A stretch of 64,000 nucleotides of DNA from Ktedonobacter robiniae (GTDB taxonomy: Bacteria > Chloroflexota > Ktedonobacteria > Ktedonobacterales > Ktedonobacteraceae): assembly GCF_016587375.1 (NCBI RefSeq), contig NZ_BNJG01000002.1:2170001-2234000 (forward strand). The letters are read 5' to 3'. The translations under genes and the position numbers were made by a program. Under the pieces are notes generated by a model. The model worked only from the letters and a program-made list of their open reading frames with translations, was not told the DNA's origin and ran no database searches. Shown piece by piece: positions 45,873-55,144 of this stretch (its first letter is position 1; each line of letters starts with the position of its first letter).

Positions 45873-46566
45873 GGTTCTGTCAGAACTGAGTACACAGAAA
45901 CGTATCAAAGTTCTATGAAATGCTGGCTCCTGCTTGTCTCTTGCTACGAGGCAGCTTGTCGCAGAACGTGCAAGGCGACAAACCGATTGAGAAAAACCCG
46001 TCGCTGTTCGGAAAGTGAGATCGTTTCTCCCATGAAGCGGTGCGGACGGAGAGAATGTGGTAATTCGCCAAAGGCATAACCGAAACGTGCTGCCGCTTCA
46101 AATGTTCCAAAGCCACGCATGGGATAGTATCGTTGCTTGATATCACGATGATCTTGTTCCAACCGGTTATTAAGATCCTTATTCGTTCGATGCTGGACAT
46201 GGTTGCCCATCAGTCGTCACGTGGTCGGGAGCATGACCAACCACAGCAACTGCCTGCTTGAAAAACCGCTTCGCCGCCTCCATGTTCCGCTTCCCGCTCA
46301 ACATGGAATCAACGAGATTCTCCTCATGGTCGATCGCCCGATACAGATAGCACCACTTCCCATGCACTTGTTGGAAACAGGTTGGCATTTGAGAAAGAAG
46401 AAGGTTGTATACCCAAGTTTCGTTTTCTTTGCTCGCTCCTTGGTGCTCGTGGCAGTACAATGAGGGCAGTTCATGAGTGACGTTCCTCGTTCCGTCAGAG
46501 TGCTGAGATCAGCATACCAGAAAGAGAACCCCTGTGCCAAGATTGTGTTTGAGTTCTGACAGAACC
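45873..46566 (-). mobile_element. IS6-family element, degenerate
   Basis: Bounded by inverted ends GGTTCTGTCAGAACT (45873 rightward and the complement ending at 46566). The minus strand codes for a broken IS6 transposase: MNCPHCTATSTKERAKKTK at the start, a deletion of about 80-100 codons including the first catalytic Asp region, then VHGKWCYLYRAIDHEENLVD, a frameshift at DGQPCPAS, and MGNHVQHRTNKDLNNRLEQDH with the final Glu. It cannot make an active transposase. No target duplication was recognised. Confidence 0.8.
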
Positions 46567-46599
46567 AGTGGATACTCCTCTGTGCGACTCTCTCGAAGA

Positions 46600-46730
46600 A
46601 GACTGCGACAGGGGCACGAGGGCACTTGGTACTTCTGCTCTTGCCCTACAATTGAAGGGTCAGCATGACTTTGAGGTCTTCATTCAATCGTTTCACGGTT
46701 CCCGCTGGAAGGGGCCGGTATCTGTCTAAT
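46600..46730 (+). pseudogene. LuxR/MalT-like regulator fragment
   Basis: One frame reads TSALALQLKGQHDFEVFIQS and FHGSRW, resembling the AALSLQGREDVAGFI-F-GS segment of MalT-like LuxR regulators, and stops at a TAA. The rest of the gene is absent. Confidence 0.35.
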
Positions 46731-47060
46731 GCCGCCTTCTTTTGTTGGATACGGGAGGCCAGCCTCGCCCCCATTGTTGGCTTTTGCTGCCTGCTCATTG
46801 TATTTTTTGCCCCCTTCATCTCGTACGAAGACTATACAACGAACATCAAAAAGAACGTTTTCCGTTGTATGGATTTGCTTACTTTCCTCTTCTTTGCATA
46901 CAAAGGATATATGGAAATAGTGTTAACCGTTGTATGATTTTTCGGATGTAGGACCTGTGGTCGCGTATGCGGTGAGGTCTTATCTCATGAGCAATCCCTA
47001 CGCTATTGTCGAGTCTATTGAAGATCTTCTCACCTCAATTGGGCCAGACTCATCTCTCAC
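46731..47060. other. intergenic region, no convincing gene
   Basis: Short open frames with a hydrophobic stretch occur here but lack a ribosome site and good codon pattern. It contains repeats of CGTTGTATG/CGTTTTCCGTTGTATG near 46855-46935. Confidence 0.35.
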
Positions 47061-47975
47061 CTATGGAAGTACATGTGAGGATGAAAGGAACGGCTCCGGG
47101 CGGCTCTCCAACTGGCGTTGGAGAAAAGCCAGCTTGTCGGGATTCAACAGGGTATGTAGTCCAACGATGACATGGTCGCGGATATCGAGCGTCTGTACCC
47201 AGTTGAGATGCCCGTCGCTCCAGGATAAAATCGCGGGTGCGCCATTGATCTCTTCTATAAAAAGCACGTTGTCTGCGGGCACTCGGTGCATCAAGGCGAA
47301 AATAAAGCGCTTGGCAACCAACTCCTGGCCAGAAATGGGGTACAGCCTCGCGCGAACCTTGCCACCACCATCAGCCCAAGCCGTGACATCGCTGGCCAAC
47401 AGTTTCGTCAGGATCGCAAGGTCGCCAGATTTGCAGGCCGCAACAAAGGACTCGGTGAGTTGGCGCTGATTGGCGGAATCGACAGAGACACGGTGGTGTT
47501 TCTCCGCGACGTGGCTTTTGGCGCGATGAAAGAGCTGACGACAATTTTCCGGAGTTTTCTCAATGATCTCGGCGATTTCCGCGAAGGAGTAATCAAACAC
47601 CTCATGGAGAAGGAAGACGGCGCGTTCTGGGGGCGTTAACGCCTCTAGGAGCACGAGAAAGGCCAGTGAAATGGTCTCTTGCTGCTCATAGTTTTCCTCT
47701 AACGACTCACCCTCAGGAAGATCAGTGAGGATAGGCTCAGGGAGCCAAACCCCAATATATTCTTCACGCTGCGCGTGGGCGGATTTCAGATAGTTGAGGC
47801 TGAGATTAGTGACAATCGTGGTGAGATACGCTTTGGGCGATTGAATGGCGGCCCGATCTGTCTGTTGGTAGCGCAGGTAGGCATCCTGAACAATATCTTC
47901 AGCTTGGCTAGCATAGCCAGTCATACGATAGGCAATGGAGAAGAGGAGGGGTTGATAGGTTTGGATTTGATCCAT
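47061..47975 (-). CDS. ECF41-type RNA polymerase sigma factor with SnoaL-like extension
   Basis: A 304-residue protein with sigma-70 region 2 (YRMTGYASQAEDIVQDAYLR in parts: YRMTGYASQAEDIVQ) and region 4 (LTPPERAVFLLHEVFDYSFA; IIEKTPENCRQLFHRAK), followed by a C-terminal SnoaL-like domain of about 120 residues. The linker motif DGGGK and the terminal NPDKL motif are hallmarks of ECF41 factors, whose C-terminal domain controls their own activity. No anti-sigma gene is present, as usual for this group. It is divergent from an epimerase gene, the typical ECF41 partner. Confidence 0.9.
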   Translation of the reverse strand: MDQIQTYQPLLFSIAYRMTGYASQAEDIVQDAYLRYQQTDRAAIQSPKAYLTTIVTNLSLNYLKSAHAQREEYIGVWLPEPILTDLPEGESLEENYEQQETISLAFLVLLEALTPPERAVFLLHEVFDYSFAEIAEIIEKTPENCRQLFHRAKSHVAEKHHRVSVDSANQRQLTESFVAACKSGDLAILTKLLASDVTAWADGGGKVRARLYPISGQELVAKRFIFALMHRVPADNVLFIEEINGAPAILSWSDGHLNWVQTLDIRDHVIVGLHTLLNPDKLAFLQRQLESRPEPFLSSSHVLP

Positions 47976-48085
47976 AGAGTTTTTCCGCAAGCGCTCCTTA
48001 AGATAGTCGATTTTTCTCTTTTATCATACGTTAGCGCAAGCGTCTTCCGCAATTTTTGCCGTGACGAAAAAAGGCGCCGCTTTGT

Positions 48086-48112
48086 TGTCACGTTTTTGTG
48101 GACTCACTTGTC
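48086..48112 (+). promoter_or_regulatory. predicted ECF41-type promoter
   Basis: TGTCACG (48086-48092), 16 bases, then TGTC (48109-48112). From memory the described ECF41 motif is TGTCACA-N16-CGTC, so each box has one mismatch. It lies 68 bases upstream of the epimerase start and directly upstream of the cluster expected to be the sigma factor's target. Confidence 0.65.
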
Positions 48113-48180
48113 TCCATTCCAGAAAGCACTTAAAAAGCAATCACGCAAAAAACGAAAGAAATAATAAAGAGGAGCGAAAC

Positions 48181-49122
48181 ATGAATATTTTTATAACAGG
48201 AGCAACTGGTGTGTTAGGCAAAACCCTTGTCCCCAAATTAGTCGCCGCAGGGCATACGGTTTCGGCGATGAGCCGCACTGTTGAGAACGATGATCGCTTG
48301 CGACGTGCAGGGGCACATCCGGTGCGAGTGGACCTCTTTGATGTTGAGGCACTCAAGCAGGCGCTGGCTGGTCACGAAGCCATCTACCATCTGGCGACAA
48401 AAATCCCATCCTCCGCGGCGCAGATGGGGCGGAGTTCGGCCTGGCTAGAGAATGATCGCCTGCGCCGTGACGGAGCACGCAATCTTGTCGAGGCCGCGCT
48501 GGCCGTGGGCACAGTCCAGACGATCATGTATCCCAGCTTCGATTTTCTTTACCCAAGCAGTGGCGATACCTGGTTGGATGCCCAAACGACCCCTGTCAAG
48601 ACGGCGACCCTTCTCTCAACCGTCGAGGCGGAGGAGGCCGTGACACGCTTCGCAGAAAGCGATCCGACCAGGCAGCGCCGAGGGATCTCGCTGCGGTTGG
48701 GCAGTTTTTACGGGCCGGAAGCGCCTTCAAGCTGGGTAATGCTGGACTACGCGCGCAAAGGGATTGGTGCTTTTCCTGGTGCACGTGCTGGCTATCTCCC
48801 ACAAATCTGGTTGCAGGATGCCATCAGTGCTCTGCTGCTCGCGTTGACGGAACCGGTGCCTTCCGGCGTCTATGACATTGTCGATGATGAGCCTGTGACG
48901 CGCGCTGAGATGTACACTATCCTTGCTCACGCTGTCGGTCGCAAACGTCTGCTGGTCCTGCCAGATCTGCTAATGCGTCTGGTGACGGGGGCCAAGTATG
49001 CCGATACCAGCCGCAGTCTACGCATCTCCAATCGGTTGTTCAAAGCAGTCAGTAGCTGGCAACCCACCGTCCCCAATGCGCGTATAGGTTGGGATCTGAT
49101 GGCACAGGCGCAGAACAAGTAG
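48181..49122 (+). CDS. NAD-dependent epimerase/dehydratase family protein
   Basis: A 313-residue extended-SDR-like protein with MNIFITGATGVLGKTLVPKL at the N-terminus as the nucleotide-binding loop, DLFDVEALKQAL, and YPSFDFLYPSSGDTW replacing the usual SSxxxYGxxK catalytic segment. Start ATG 48181 with AGAGGAG six bases upstream. First gene of a small operon with the SnoaL protein, nine bases on, and probably transcribed by the divergent ECF41 factor. Confidence 0.85.
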   Translation: MNIFITGATGVLGKTLVPKLVAAGHTVSAMSRTVENDDRLRRAGAHPVRVDLFDVEALKQALAGHEAIYHLATKIPSSAAQMGRSSAWLENDRLRRDGARNLVEAALAVGTVQTIMYPSFDFLYPSSGDTWLDAQTTPVKTATLLSTVEAEEAVTRFAESDPTRQRRGISLRLGSFYGPEAPSSWVMLDYARKGIGAFPGARAGYLPQIWLQDAISALLLALTEPVPSGVYDIVDDEPVTRAEMYTILAHAVGRKRLLVLPDLLMRLVTGAKYADTSRSLRISNRLFKAVSSWQPTVPNARIGWDLMAQAQNK

Positions 49123-49131
49123 GAGGAAGCG

Positions 49132-49578
49132 ATGGCAGTCGAAGAATACAAGCAAAACGATGAAGCCGCAATGAAAAGGGCCATAGAGGATGGGGTCGAG
49201 GCGGTTCGTACCAAGAATATCGAAGGCGTCATGTCTCTCTACGCGCCGGAGGTCGTGTCGTTCGACATCGTGCCCCCATTGCGCTACGTGGGAGCAGATG
49301 CATTCCGAAACGTTTGGGAAGAAGTCTTCTCGTCGTTCCAGGGTCCGATCGGCTATGAAATGCACGACCTCACCATTACTGTGGGCGATGACGTGGCATT
49401 CGCCCACAGCCTCAACCACATAAGCGGAACCATGAACAATGAGCTGAAGACCGATCTCTGGCTGCGTTGGACCGCGTGCTTCCGGAAGATCAAGGGCATG
49501 TGGCTGATCGTGCATCATCAGAACTCGGTGCCTGTCGATCTGCAGCATGGCAAAGCGGTGCTTGACCTCAAGCCATAG
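49132..49578 (+). CDS. SnoaL/NTF2-like protein
   Basis: A 148-residue protein of the cone-shaped NTF2 fold: AIEDGVEAVRTKNIEGVMSL opening helices, YAPEVVSFDIVPPLRYVGA, and WLIVHHQNSVPVDL ending. Relatives include polyketide cyclases, ketosteroid isomerases and small detoxification enzymes. GGAGGAAGCG sits just before the ATG. Second gene of the ECF41-linked operon. Substrate unknown. Confidence 0.85.
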   Translation: MAVEEYKQNDEAAMKRAIEDGVEAVRTKNIEGVMSLYAPEVVSFDIVPPLRYVGADAFRNVWEEVFSSFQGPIGYEMHDLTITVGDDVAFAHSLNHISGTMNNELKTDLWLRWTACFRKIKGMWLIVHHQNSVPVDLQHGKAVLDLKP

Positions 49579-49785
49579 GAAACTGGCGGCAGTATTGGTG
49601 AAAGCATATCAGCAAGAAAAGCAAGGCGCTTCATTCTCTGCGGAGAAAAAGAAGCGCCCCCAGATAAGCTCATCATGTAAAGTTGATAATTAAATGGGTG
49701 GATTGTCAAAAATTCCGCTCACAGAATTCCAAAATTTACAATGACAGGTCCGGAAGGACCGAGGTAACCGTCAAGGAGAGAACTC

Positions 49786-50151
49786 ATGAACCTCACTCTG
49801 TGGATCATCGCTGGCCTGCTGGCCGCTGTCTTCCTACTTGCGGGCGCTAACAAGCTGTTCATCTCTCAGGAGAAACTGGCCAAGGCTCCTGGCGGGGGAT
49901 GGGTCTTGGATTTCAGCGCCGGCTTCGTCAAGGCCCTCGGAACAGCCGAGATCCTGGGTGCCGTCGGCTTGATCCTGCCTGCCCTGCTCAACATCGCACC
50001 GATCCTGGTGCCGCTGGCGGCTGTCGGTCTGGCGTTGGTCATGGTCGGTGCGGCGATCGTGACGTTCCGCCGTCAAGAGTTCAAGCACATGCTGTTGAAC
50101 CTGACCTATCTCGCCCTGGCCGCCTTCGTTGCGTGGGGCCGCTTCTGGTAA
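49786..50151 (+). CDS. DoxX-family membrane protein
   Basis: A 121-residue protein with four hydrophobic helices (LWIIAGLLAAVFLLAGANKL; GTAEILGAVGLILPALL; VPLAAVGLALVMVGAAIV; LLNLTYLALAAFVAWG), the DoxX/DoxD fold linked to redox stress complexes. AAGGAGAG is well placed before the ATG. It lies 207 bases downstream of the SnoaL gene; a GGTCC/GGACC hairpin lies in the gap, so it may have a separate promoter. Confidence 0.85.
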   Translation: MNLTLWIIAGLLAAVFLLAGANKLFISQEKLAKAPGGGWVLDFSAGFVKALGTAEILGAVGLILPALLNIAPILVPLAAVGLALVMVGAAIVTFRRQEFKHMLLNLTYLALAAFVAWGRFW

Positions 50152-50202
50152 ATGACAGGCGGAATCTTTAGTGATATGACAACAATACTGACGTGGAAAA
50201 GA

Positions 50203-50400
50203 GAGCCGTTAGGCTCATCAAGCATCCTGGGAGCTTGAGGCTTGGTCGGGTTGCTAGTACGCTTGCTCATGCCAGGGGACGCGGAGCAAGCGATGCCGCC
50301 AGGTCCGACCCTTGACGAGGTTGGGTAGACGCGCAGTGCGAGAGTGACTGGGCCTAGCTGAAGCGGTTCATCAAGTAGGGTCGGGAGCGGTCGTCCCTTG
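50203..50400 (+). repeat. structured repeat, copy P1
   Basis: Shares with 53221-53465, and in reverse with 50784-51024, the modules GAGCCG-AGGCTCATCAAGCATC (GAGCCGTTAGGCTC here), GCTTGAGGCTT, GCCAGGGGACGCGG and GCGATGCCGCC. The right arm is degenerate. It forms an inverted pair with copy P2. Confidence 0.65.
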
Positions 50401-50426
50401 TGGGGATCGCCCGTCACCCGCCCTCA

Positions 50427-50460
50427 GAACCAGACGTGCTCGTTTTCAAGCATCTGGCTG
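50427..50460 (-). ncRNA. group II intron domain V-like remnant
   Basis: Read on the minus strand, 34 bases have the domain V outline: an outer stem CAGCCAGA / TCTGGTTC, an inner stem TGCT / AGCA with a GAAA-containing loop, and the two-base bulge CG. Next comes TGAGGGCGGGTGACGGGCGA, as in domain VI of IIC-type introns, and the end CCCTAC. The reverse transcriptase and domains I-IV are absent. Confidence 0.5.
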
Positions 50461-50514
50461 GCACTTTACGTGTTTCTTGAAAAATCCTCTATTTAGCTGA
50501 GTGAGAGGCACACC

Positions 50515-50760
50515 ATGGGAAAAGATCCAGAGGCAGGATCAAGTGACTCAGAGATGAGATCTCTCGAAAAGAAAGGGATGCTCATGACGGAATCCCCAAA
50601 GTTACAGGTAGCTGCCAGAAGCTCCGAGTTATTTACAACTTTCTCTGATATTGCCCTAGAAATAGAGCGGTTTTTTCAGGCATCAAAGCGTCAAGTTCCA
50701 CCCTTCATACTCATGGAACTTGAGAAAAACTCTGCCCTATCGAAGAGCAGGAGAGATAAT
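50515..50760 (+). CDS. short hypothetical protein, end cut by repeat
   Basis: An open frame starting MGKDPEAGSSDSEMRSLEKK, with a helical stretch FSDIALEIERFFQASKRQVP. A weak GAGAGG site precedes the ATG. The frame runs into structured repeat P2 after about 80 codons, where it loses meaning. No family recognised; it may not be a gene. Confidence 0.3.
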
Positions 50761-50783
50761 TCAACATGGTCGTACGCCAGTCG

Positions 50784-51024
50784 CGTAGGCGATGCCGCCC
50801 TTGCGCTGGAGTGGGAAGCTCTCCATGCCGAAAGCGACCGGGGCTCTGCGTTGACGAGCGTTCCACCATCCCGGTCGCTTTCGCGCTTCGATTCTCTCCA
50901 CTCCAGCGCAAGGGTCAGGCCGGGCGGCATCGCTTGCTCCACGCTCCTGGCTAGAGCGAACGCTTCAGCTCTTTGACAAAGCCTCAAGCTTCCCCGGAGA
51001 TGCTTGATGAGCCTGACGGCTCTC
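50784..51024 (-). repeat. structured repeat, copy P2
   Basis: The central arms are GCGATGCCGCC with GGGCGGCATCGC, and CTTGCGCTGGAGTGG with CCACTCCAGCGCAAG, enclosing a second inverted pair (AAGCGACCGGG / CCCGGTCGCTTT). The arms differ in sequence from copy P3 but remain complementary. Confidence 0.7.
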
Positions 51025-51062
51025 CTCCTTCTCCCCTTCCAAATCTGTTCACTTGTTTCCCC

Positions 51063-52499
51063 TCAAGGAAGCCTTTCTGGGAGATGAATCACCTTCTGTT
51101 GGCGTGGCACGTTTTTCATTGGACAGTACTCGCCATTGCGGTGACGTTTGTGGATCTCAGGATCGTAGAGCGTCGCAGGTGGGGGAGTTTGCCCTGGCGG
51201 GATCTGGCTCAGAAGCTCTGCGTTTTGCTTGAGGAAGGCGTAGATCATTTCAATCATCTGACCAGCGATGCGCCCCAGAACCTTGAGTTTTCCGCGATAC
51301 GCTTGTCTTCTTTCATCATAACTGCATTTCTTCGGAACTAAACGCTCGTAGAGTCTGGCCCATTCACAATCCATCTGAATAGCATGACTAACGCAGAGAA
51401 AGAGCATCTGCTTCATGGGCCTGGTGCCACCAGGGGTCAATTGCACTCGGTCGAGTGTCTTCCCAGAGAACTCGCTCACCGGTGCCCACCCAAAGTAGGA
51501 CTTGAGATCGCAAGCTCGCTCAAAGTTCAGGATATTTCCGATTGCTGCCAGGATCGCTGCCGCTTGAATGGGTCCGATTCCAGGAATGGAGGTGAGAATT
51601 TGCCCCTCGCGGGATTGCGCCACAATCTGACTAATCTCAGTATCCAATTGCTGGATATGTTCCTGGAGGAGCCGCAGTTCTCGAATTAATTGCCCTTGTT
51701 CGAAGACAAGGCCCCGCTGTCGGACGAGATCCTTCGTGCCAATACTCTGGGCTGCCAGTTGCTGAAGCTGCGCCAGTTGGGCATTGGAAGGATAACTGGG
51801 TTTGATCCTCAGTTCGGCAAGAGAGGAGAGTGTTGTGGTAGCGATAGCATGAGGTGTCGGAAACCGCTCACGAATGGCGAGTGCTGTTTGCAGCGTGGGG
51901 TCCTTGAGCACCAGGGTCATCTCCGGGAAGAGTTCGTCGCAAATGGAGATCAGCTTGTTTTTCCGCCGCGTACCCTCCTGACTTAATTCGTAGCGATGGC
52001 GCATCCACCCTTTGAGTGGCCGGGCTGCTTCTGTTGGAGGAAGCAGGTGCCGAACGAGATGCGTTTTGTCAGATAATTGGATGCCTTTTTCAAGCTGATT
52101 GAACAAGTGGTTGGCCAGGCCGAGGGCATCGCGCTTATCCGTTTTGAGCATCCCGGCTGGCCGTTTTTGCACAGGCATGACATACACCGAGATCTCAAAT
52201 TCTTGCAGGTATTCCACCAAAACTCGGTGGTAGTGACCAGTGTGCTCAAGCAAGACATAGACCTGCTCAAGCGGCACGTAGGAGCCCATGCGTTCAATGA
52301 GCGAGCGAAATCCCTCACGAGAGTTTTCCAAGACGAGCACTGGACACGCCTCGAAGCGTTGATAGCGTTCTAAAAGAGTGGTCGAGACAAAACCAGCCAC
52401 GTGCTTGGCCTTCCCAACATCAATGCCCACGTAGATGGATTCATGCAACAGCATGGGCCCAGGGATGAGATCAGGGCGTGGCTTTTTATTGGAACCCAT
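51063..52499 (-). CDS. IS110-family transposase (intact)
   Basis: A 478-residue DEDD recombinase. The N-terminal RuvC-like domain has IYVGIDVGKAKHVAGF (Asp), VYVLLEHTGHYHRVL (Glu) and LKTDKRDALGLANHLF (two Asp). The C-terminal Transposase_20 domain has TSIPGIGPIQAAAILAAIG and LKSYFGWAP, followed by a basic region. The ATG at 52499 has AGGAGG eight bases upstream; codons upstream to 52658 are open but not conserved. IS110 elements use a bridge RNA from their non-coding end to choose target and donor, so the flank at about 52500-52680 is of interest. A second, broken relative lies at 53587-55031. Confidence 0.9.
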   Translation of the reverse strand: MGSNKKPRPDLIPGPMLLHESIYVGIDVGKAKHVAGFVSTTLLERYQRFEACPVLVLENSREGFRSLIERMGSYVPLEQVYVLLEHTGHYHRVLVEYLQEFEISVYVMPVQKRPAGMLKTDKRDALGLANHLFNQLEKGIQLSDKTHLVRHLLPPTEAARPLKGWMRHRYELSQEGTRRKNKLISICDELFPEMTLVLKDPTLQTALAIRERFPTPHAIATTTLSSLAELRIKPSYPSNAQLAQLQQLAAQSIGTKDLVRQRGLVFEQGQLIRELRLLQEHIQQLDTEISQIVAQSREGQILTSIPGIGPIQAAAILAAIGNILNFERACDLKSYFGWAPVSEFSGKTLDRVQLTPGGTRPMKQMLFLCVSHAIQMDCEWARLYERLVPKKCSYDERRQAYRGKLKVLGRIAGQMIEMIYAFLKQNAELLSQIPPGQTPPPATLYDPEIHKRHRNGEYCPMKNVPRQQKVIHLPERLP

Positions 52500-53220
52500 G
52501 ATAGAGCCTCCTCTGATCTGGTAGGAGTAAACGTCCAAGCTTGCACCACGAGGTTTTGCCAGGGTCCGCTTCGTTTTTTGAGAGAAGCGAAGCAGACCCA
52601 GCGGAAAAGCCAGGGGCCGTGGATGTGGTTCACCCACCAACATACCAGAGGTTGGCACTGCAATGGGTCCTCACATACTCATGAGGGGTCTGTCCACATC
52701 CCCCAATGAGCCTAAAAGGATCTGTTCCCATCGGACGGAAAGGGGTCTGCGACCTCTTCTCAAAGAGAGCGACTCTTCGAGTGCTTCTCCACTTCCTACT
52801 CTATCAAGCATTGCCAAGTGGTTTGTTTCCGTATGTCGGACGGAGCCTTCAGGGCGCGCAAGCCTCCTGAGAAGCCCCCGGCTTGACGGACGGAATCTTG
52901 AGTCCAAAATTTCATGTTATCTTGCTGTCATCTTCCTTCGTGTCAGTAACGGGGAGAGGTTGCTCAAGGCTAGCTACTTTGAGACAAGGACCCGGAGACC
53001 CCTTCCCGGCTTGTGGAGCTTGACCCCTTACGGCTGATTGGGCGATACGGTCTGGAACCCTCATGAGAATATGAAGAGCTTGTGCTACTTCTTGTCCGTG
53101 AATGGGAGTGACGTATCGACGGGTCTTGACCTCTCTCACCCAAGAGGTGAGATACGCGATGATCGCATACTTGATAGTGAGAAGAGATATATTGCCTTTC
53201 TTCGAAGGCAGAATACAAGC
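52500..53220. other. region between IS110 and structured repeat P3, no gene
   Basis: The first 180 bases are probably the non-coding end of the IS110 element. The rest has short frames only. The octamer CGGACGGA occurs three times (near 52733, 52846 and 52888). Confidence 0.4.
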
Positions 53221-53465
53221 GAGCCGCAGGCTCATCAAGCATCCCTTGAGAGCTTGAGGCTTCGTCAAGATAGTACTCATGTAGCCCATGCCAGGGACGC
53301 GGGTCAAGCGATGCCGCCAGGCCTGACCCTTGACGAGGCGGGCAAACTGGGGAACGAGCGCGACCGGGCGCAGGCACGCTCATCAATGCAGGACCCCCAG
53401 TCGCTCTCGGCACAGCGTGCTTCCCAGCCTCGTCAAGGGCGGCATCGCCCGCGTCTCTGGCTCGC
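53221..53465 (+). repeat. structured repeat, copy P3
   Basis: The central arms GCGATGCCGCC and CCCTTGACGAGGC on the left pair with GCCTCGTCAAGGG and CGGCATCGC on the right (53427-53448). The head module GAGCCGCAGGCTCATCAAGC is shared with P1 and P2. It lies 120 bases before the second IS110 gene. Confidence 0.7.
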
Positions 53466-53586
53466 GATACATAATCACTTCTTCTCTCAAACATGTGTGT
53501 AACCAGAATCTAAGAGAGCCACACTAAACAGGTATTGAAGGTCCAAGCCTCCAGCCATATTCTTTTAAGCGAGGAGGTCCAGCAAA

Positions 53587-55031
53587 ATGCCTACAGGAGC
53601 ATTGAAACGCACTCAGGTGAGTGTCGTGTTCCCTCTTGCCAACGAATCGCTGTACGTCGGGGTTGATATTGGGAAGCGTTCGCATATCGCAGGCTTTGTT
53701 TCTAAGACGCTGCTCCAGCGACACGAACGGTTCGAGGGGTGCCCCGTTTTTGCTTTTGACCAATCGCGGGAAGGCTTTCGTTGCCTCGTGGACCGTATCC
53801 AAACTTACGTGCCCCTTGCTCAAGCCTACGTCATGGTCGAAAAAACTGGCCATTACCACAAGGCTCTGGTCCAATATCTTCAAGAGTTGGATGTCTCTGT
53901 CTAGGTGATCCATGTTCAGGAACGGCCTAAAGGAATGCTGAAAACTGATAAGCGCGCGATGCACTCGGCTTGGCTAACACCTTGTACAATCAGCTTGAAT
54001 TGGGGGTGCAGGTGGCAGACAAGACCCAACTGATTCGGCGTGCTGTTTCTCCGACAGAGGCGGCATCGCTGTTACGTGGATTGATGCGCCATCGCTACGA
54101 ACTGAGCCAGGAAGCGACCCAACGCAAGAACAAGCTGATTGCCATCTGCGATGAGATCTTCCCAGAATTTACCCGTATCTGTAAGGACCCCTGCTTGCCT
54201 TCGGCACTTTCCTTCCGTGAGCACTTTCCTACCCCGCAACAGCTTGCCATTGCAGGAATGACCGAACTTCAAAAGGCGCGAGTGGGTCGTTATCCTCCTG
54301 ATGAGAAGCTGGTGGAGCTGCAACGTTTGGCTGCTCAAAGCATTGGCACGAACGACGTTGGACGATTACGAGGACTGGTGATCGAACAGACCCAAATCAT
54401 TCGGGAACTGAAGGTATTGCAAGAGCACCTGGATCAGCTAGATAATGAGATCATGCAGGCAGTCGAGAACTCACGCGAAGGACAAATTCTTACCTCCATT
54501 CCACCGATAGGCCCGATTCAGGCCGCCGCGATCATTGCCAGCATAGGACATATTGGCAACTTCGAGAGTGCTGCACGCCTCAAATCCTACTTTGGCTGGG
54601 CTCCAACCGTCGCCCAATCGGGGAGCTCGCTTGACAGCACGACGCTGACACGAGCGGGAACGCGAACCATGAAACAAATGCTCTTCCTCATTGTTGCTAA
54701 TGCCATCCAGAAGAAGGACTGCGAATGGGCCAAGCTCTACGAGCGCTTGGTTCCAGTCAAGTGCCGCTGGGACGAAAGGACCCGGTCCTACAAAGGAAAG
54801 CTTGTCGTGATGGGTCGCCTGGCTGGCCAGATCACCGAAATGATCTATGCCCTGCTCAAGAAAGATGCTGAGCTGTTGCGAAAAGTTCCATATGGGCAAG
54901 AACCTCCGCCACCGACCTTGTACGATCCTGAGATCCATCGGGCACATCGACAGGGCAAGTATCGGACAGGAAAGCCTGATACACGGCCGAGGAGCATTAT
55001 TCAGCTTCCAAATCATTTTGACATCCCATGA
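53587..55031 (+). pseudogene. IS110-family transposase with in-frame TAG and 2-bp insertion
   Basis: The same two-domain layout as the intact copy: LYVGVDIGKRSHIAGF, AYVMVEKTGHYHKAL, LKTDKR, then TSIPPIGPIQAAAIIASIG and LKSYFGWAP. Breaks: TAG at 53902-53904 after LQELDVSV, where the intact relative has a Tyr codon, and two extra bases (GC) near 53956 after LKTDKR. Downstream the frame is complete to 55031. GGAGG precedes the ATG at 53587. The two IS110 proteins are clearly diverged, so these are different elements. Confidence 0.85.
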
Positions 55032-55144
55032 GAATCAGCCGTGGGGAGTCGTCACGTTGACTTATGTTGTGGGTATGGCTTGGTATGATCTGCAATGGCC
55101 GTGCTTGCCTTTTTTGTAATGCATGTGGGGACGGCATGGAGAAT

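Noticed and set aside
46665..46951. Small hydrophobic protein gene
   Set aside because: Three overlapping frames of similar quality, no ribosome-binding site and poor codon pattern.
52663..53037. Arg/Ser-rich protein between the IS110 genes
   Set aside because: No conserved motif, no ribosome site, and the frame overlaps the element end and repeated CGGACGGA octamers.
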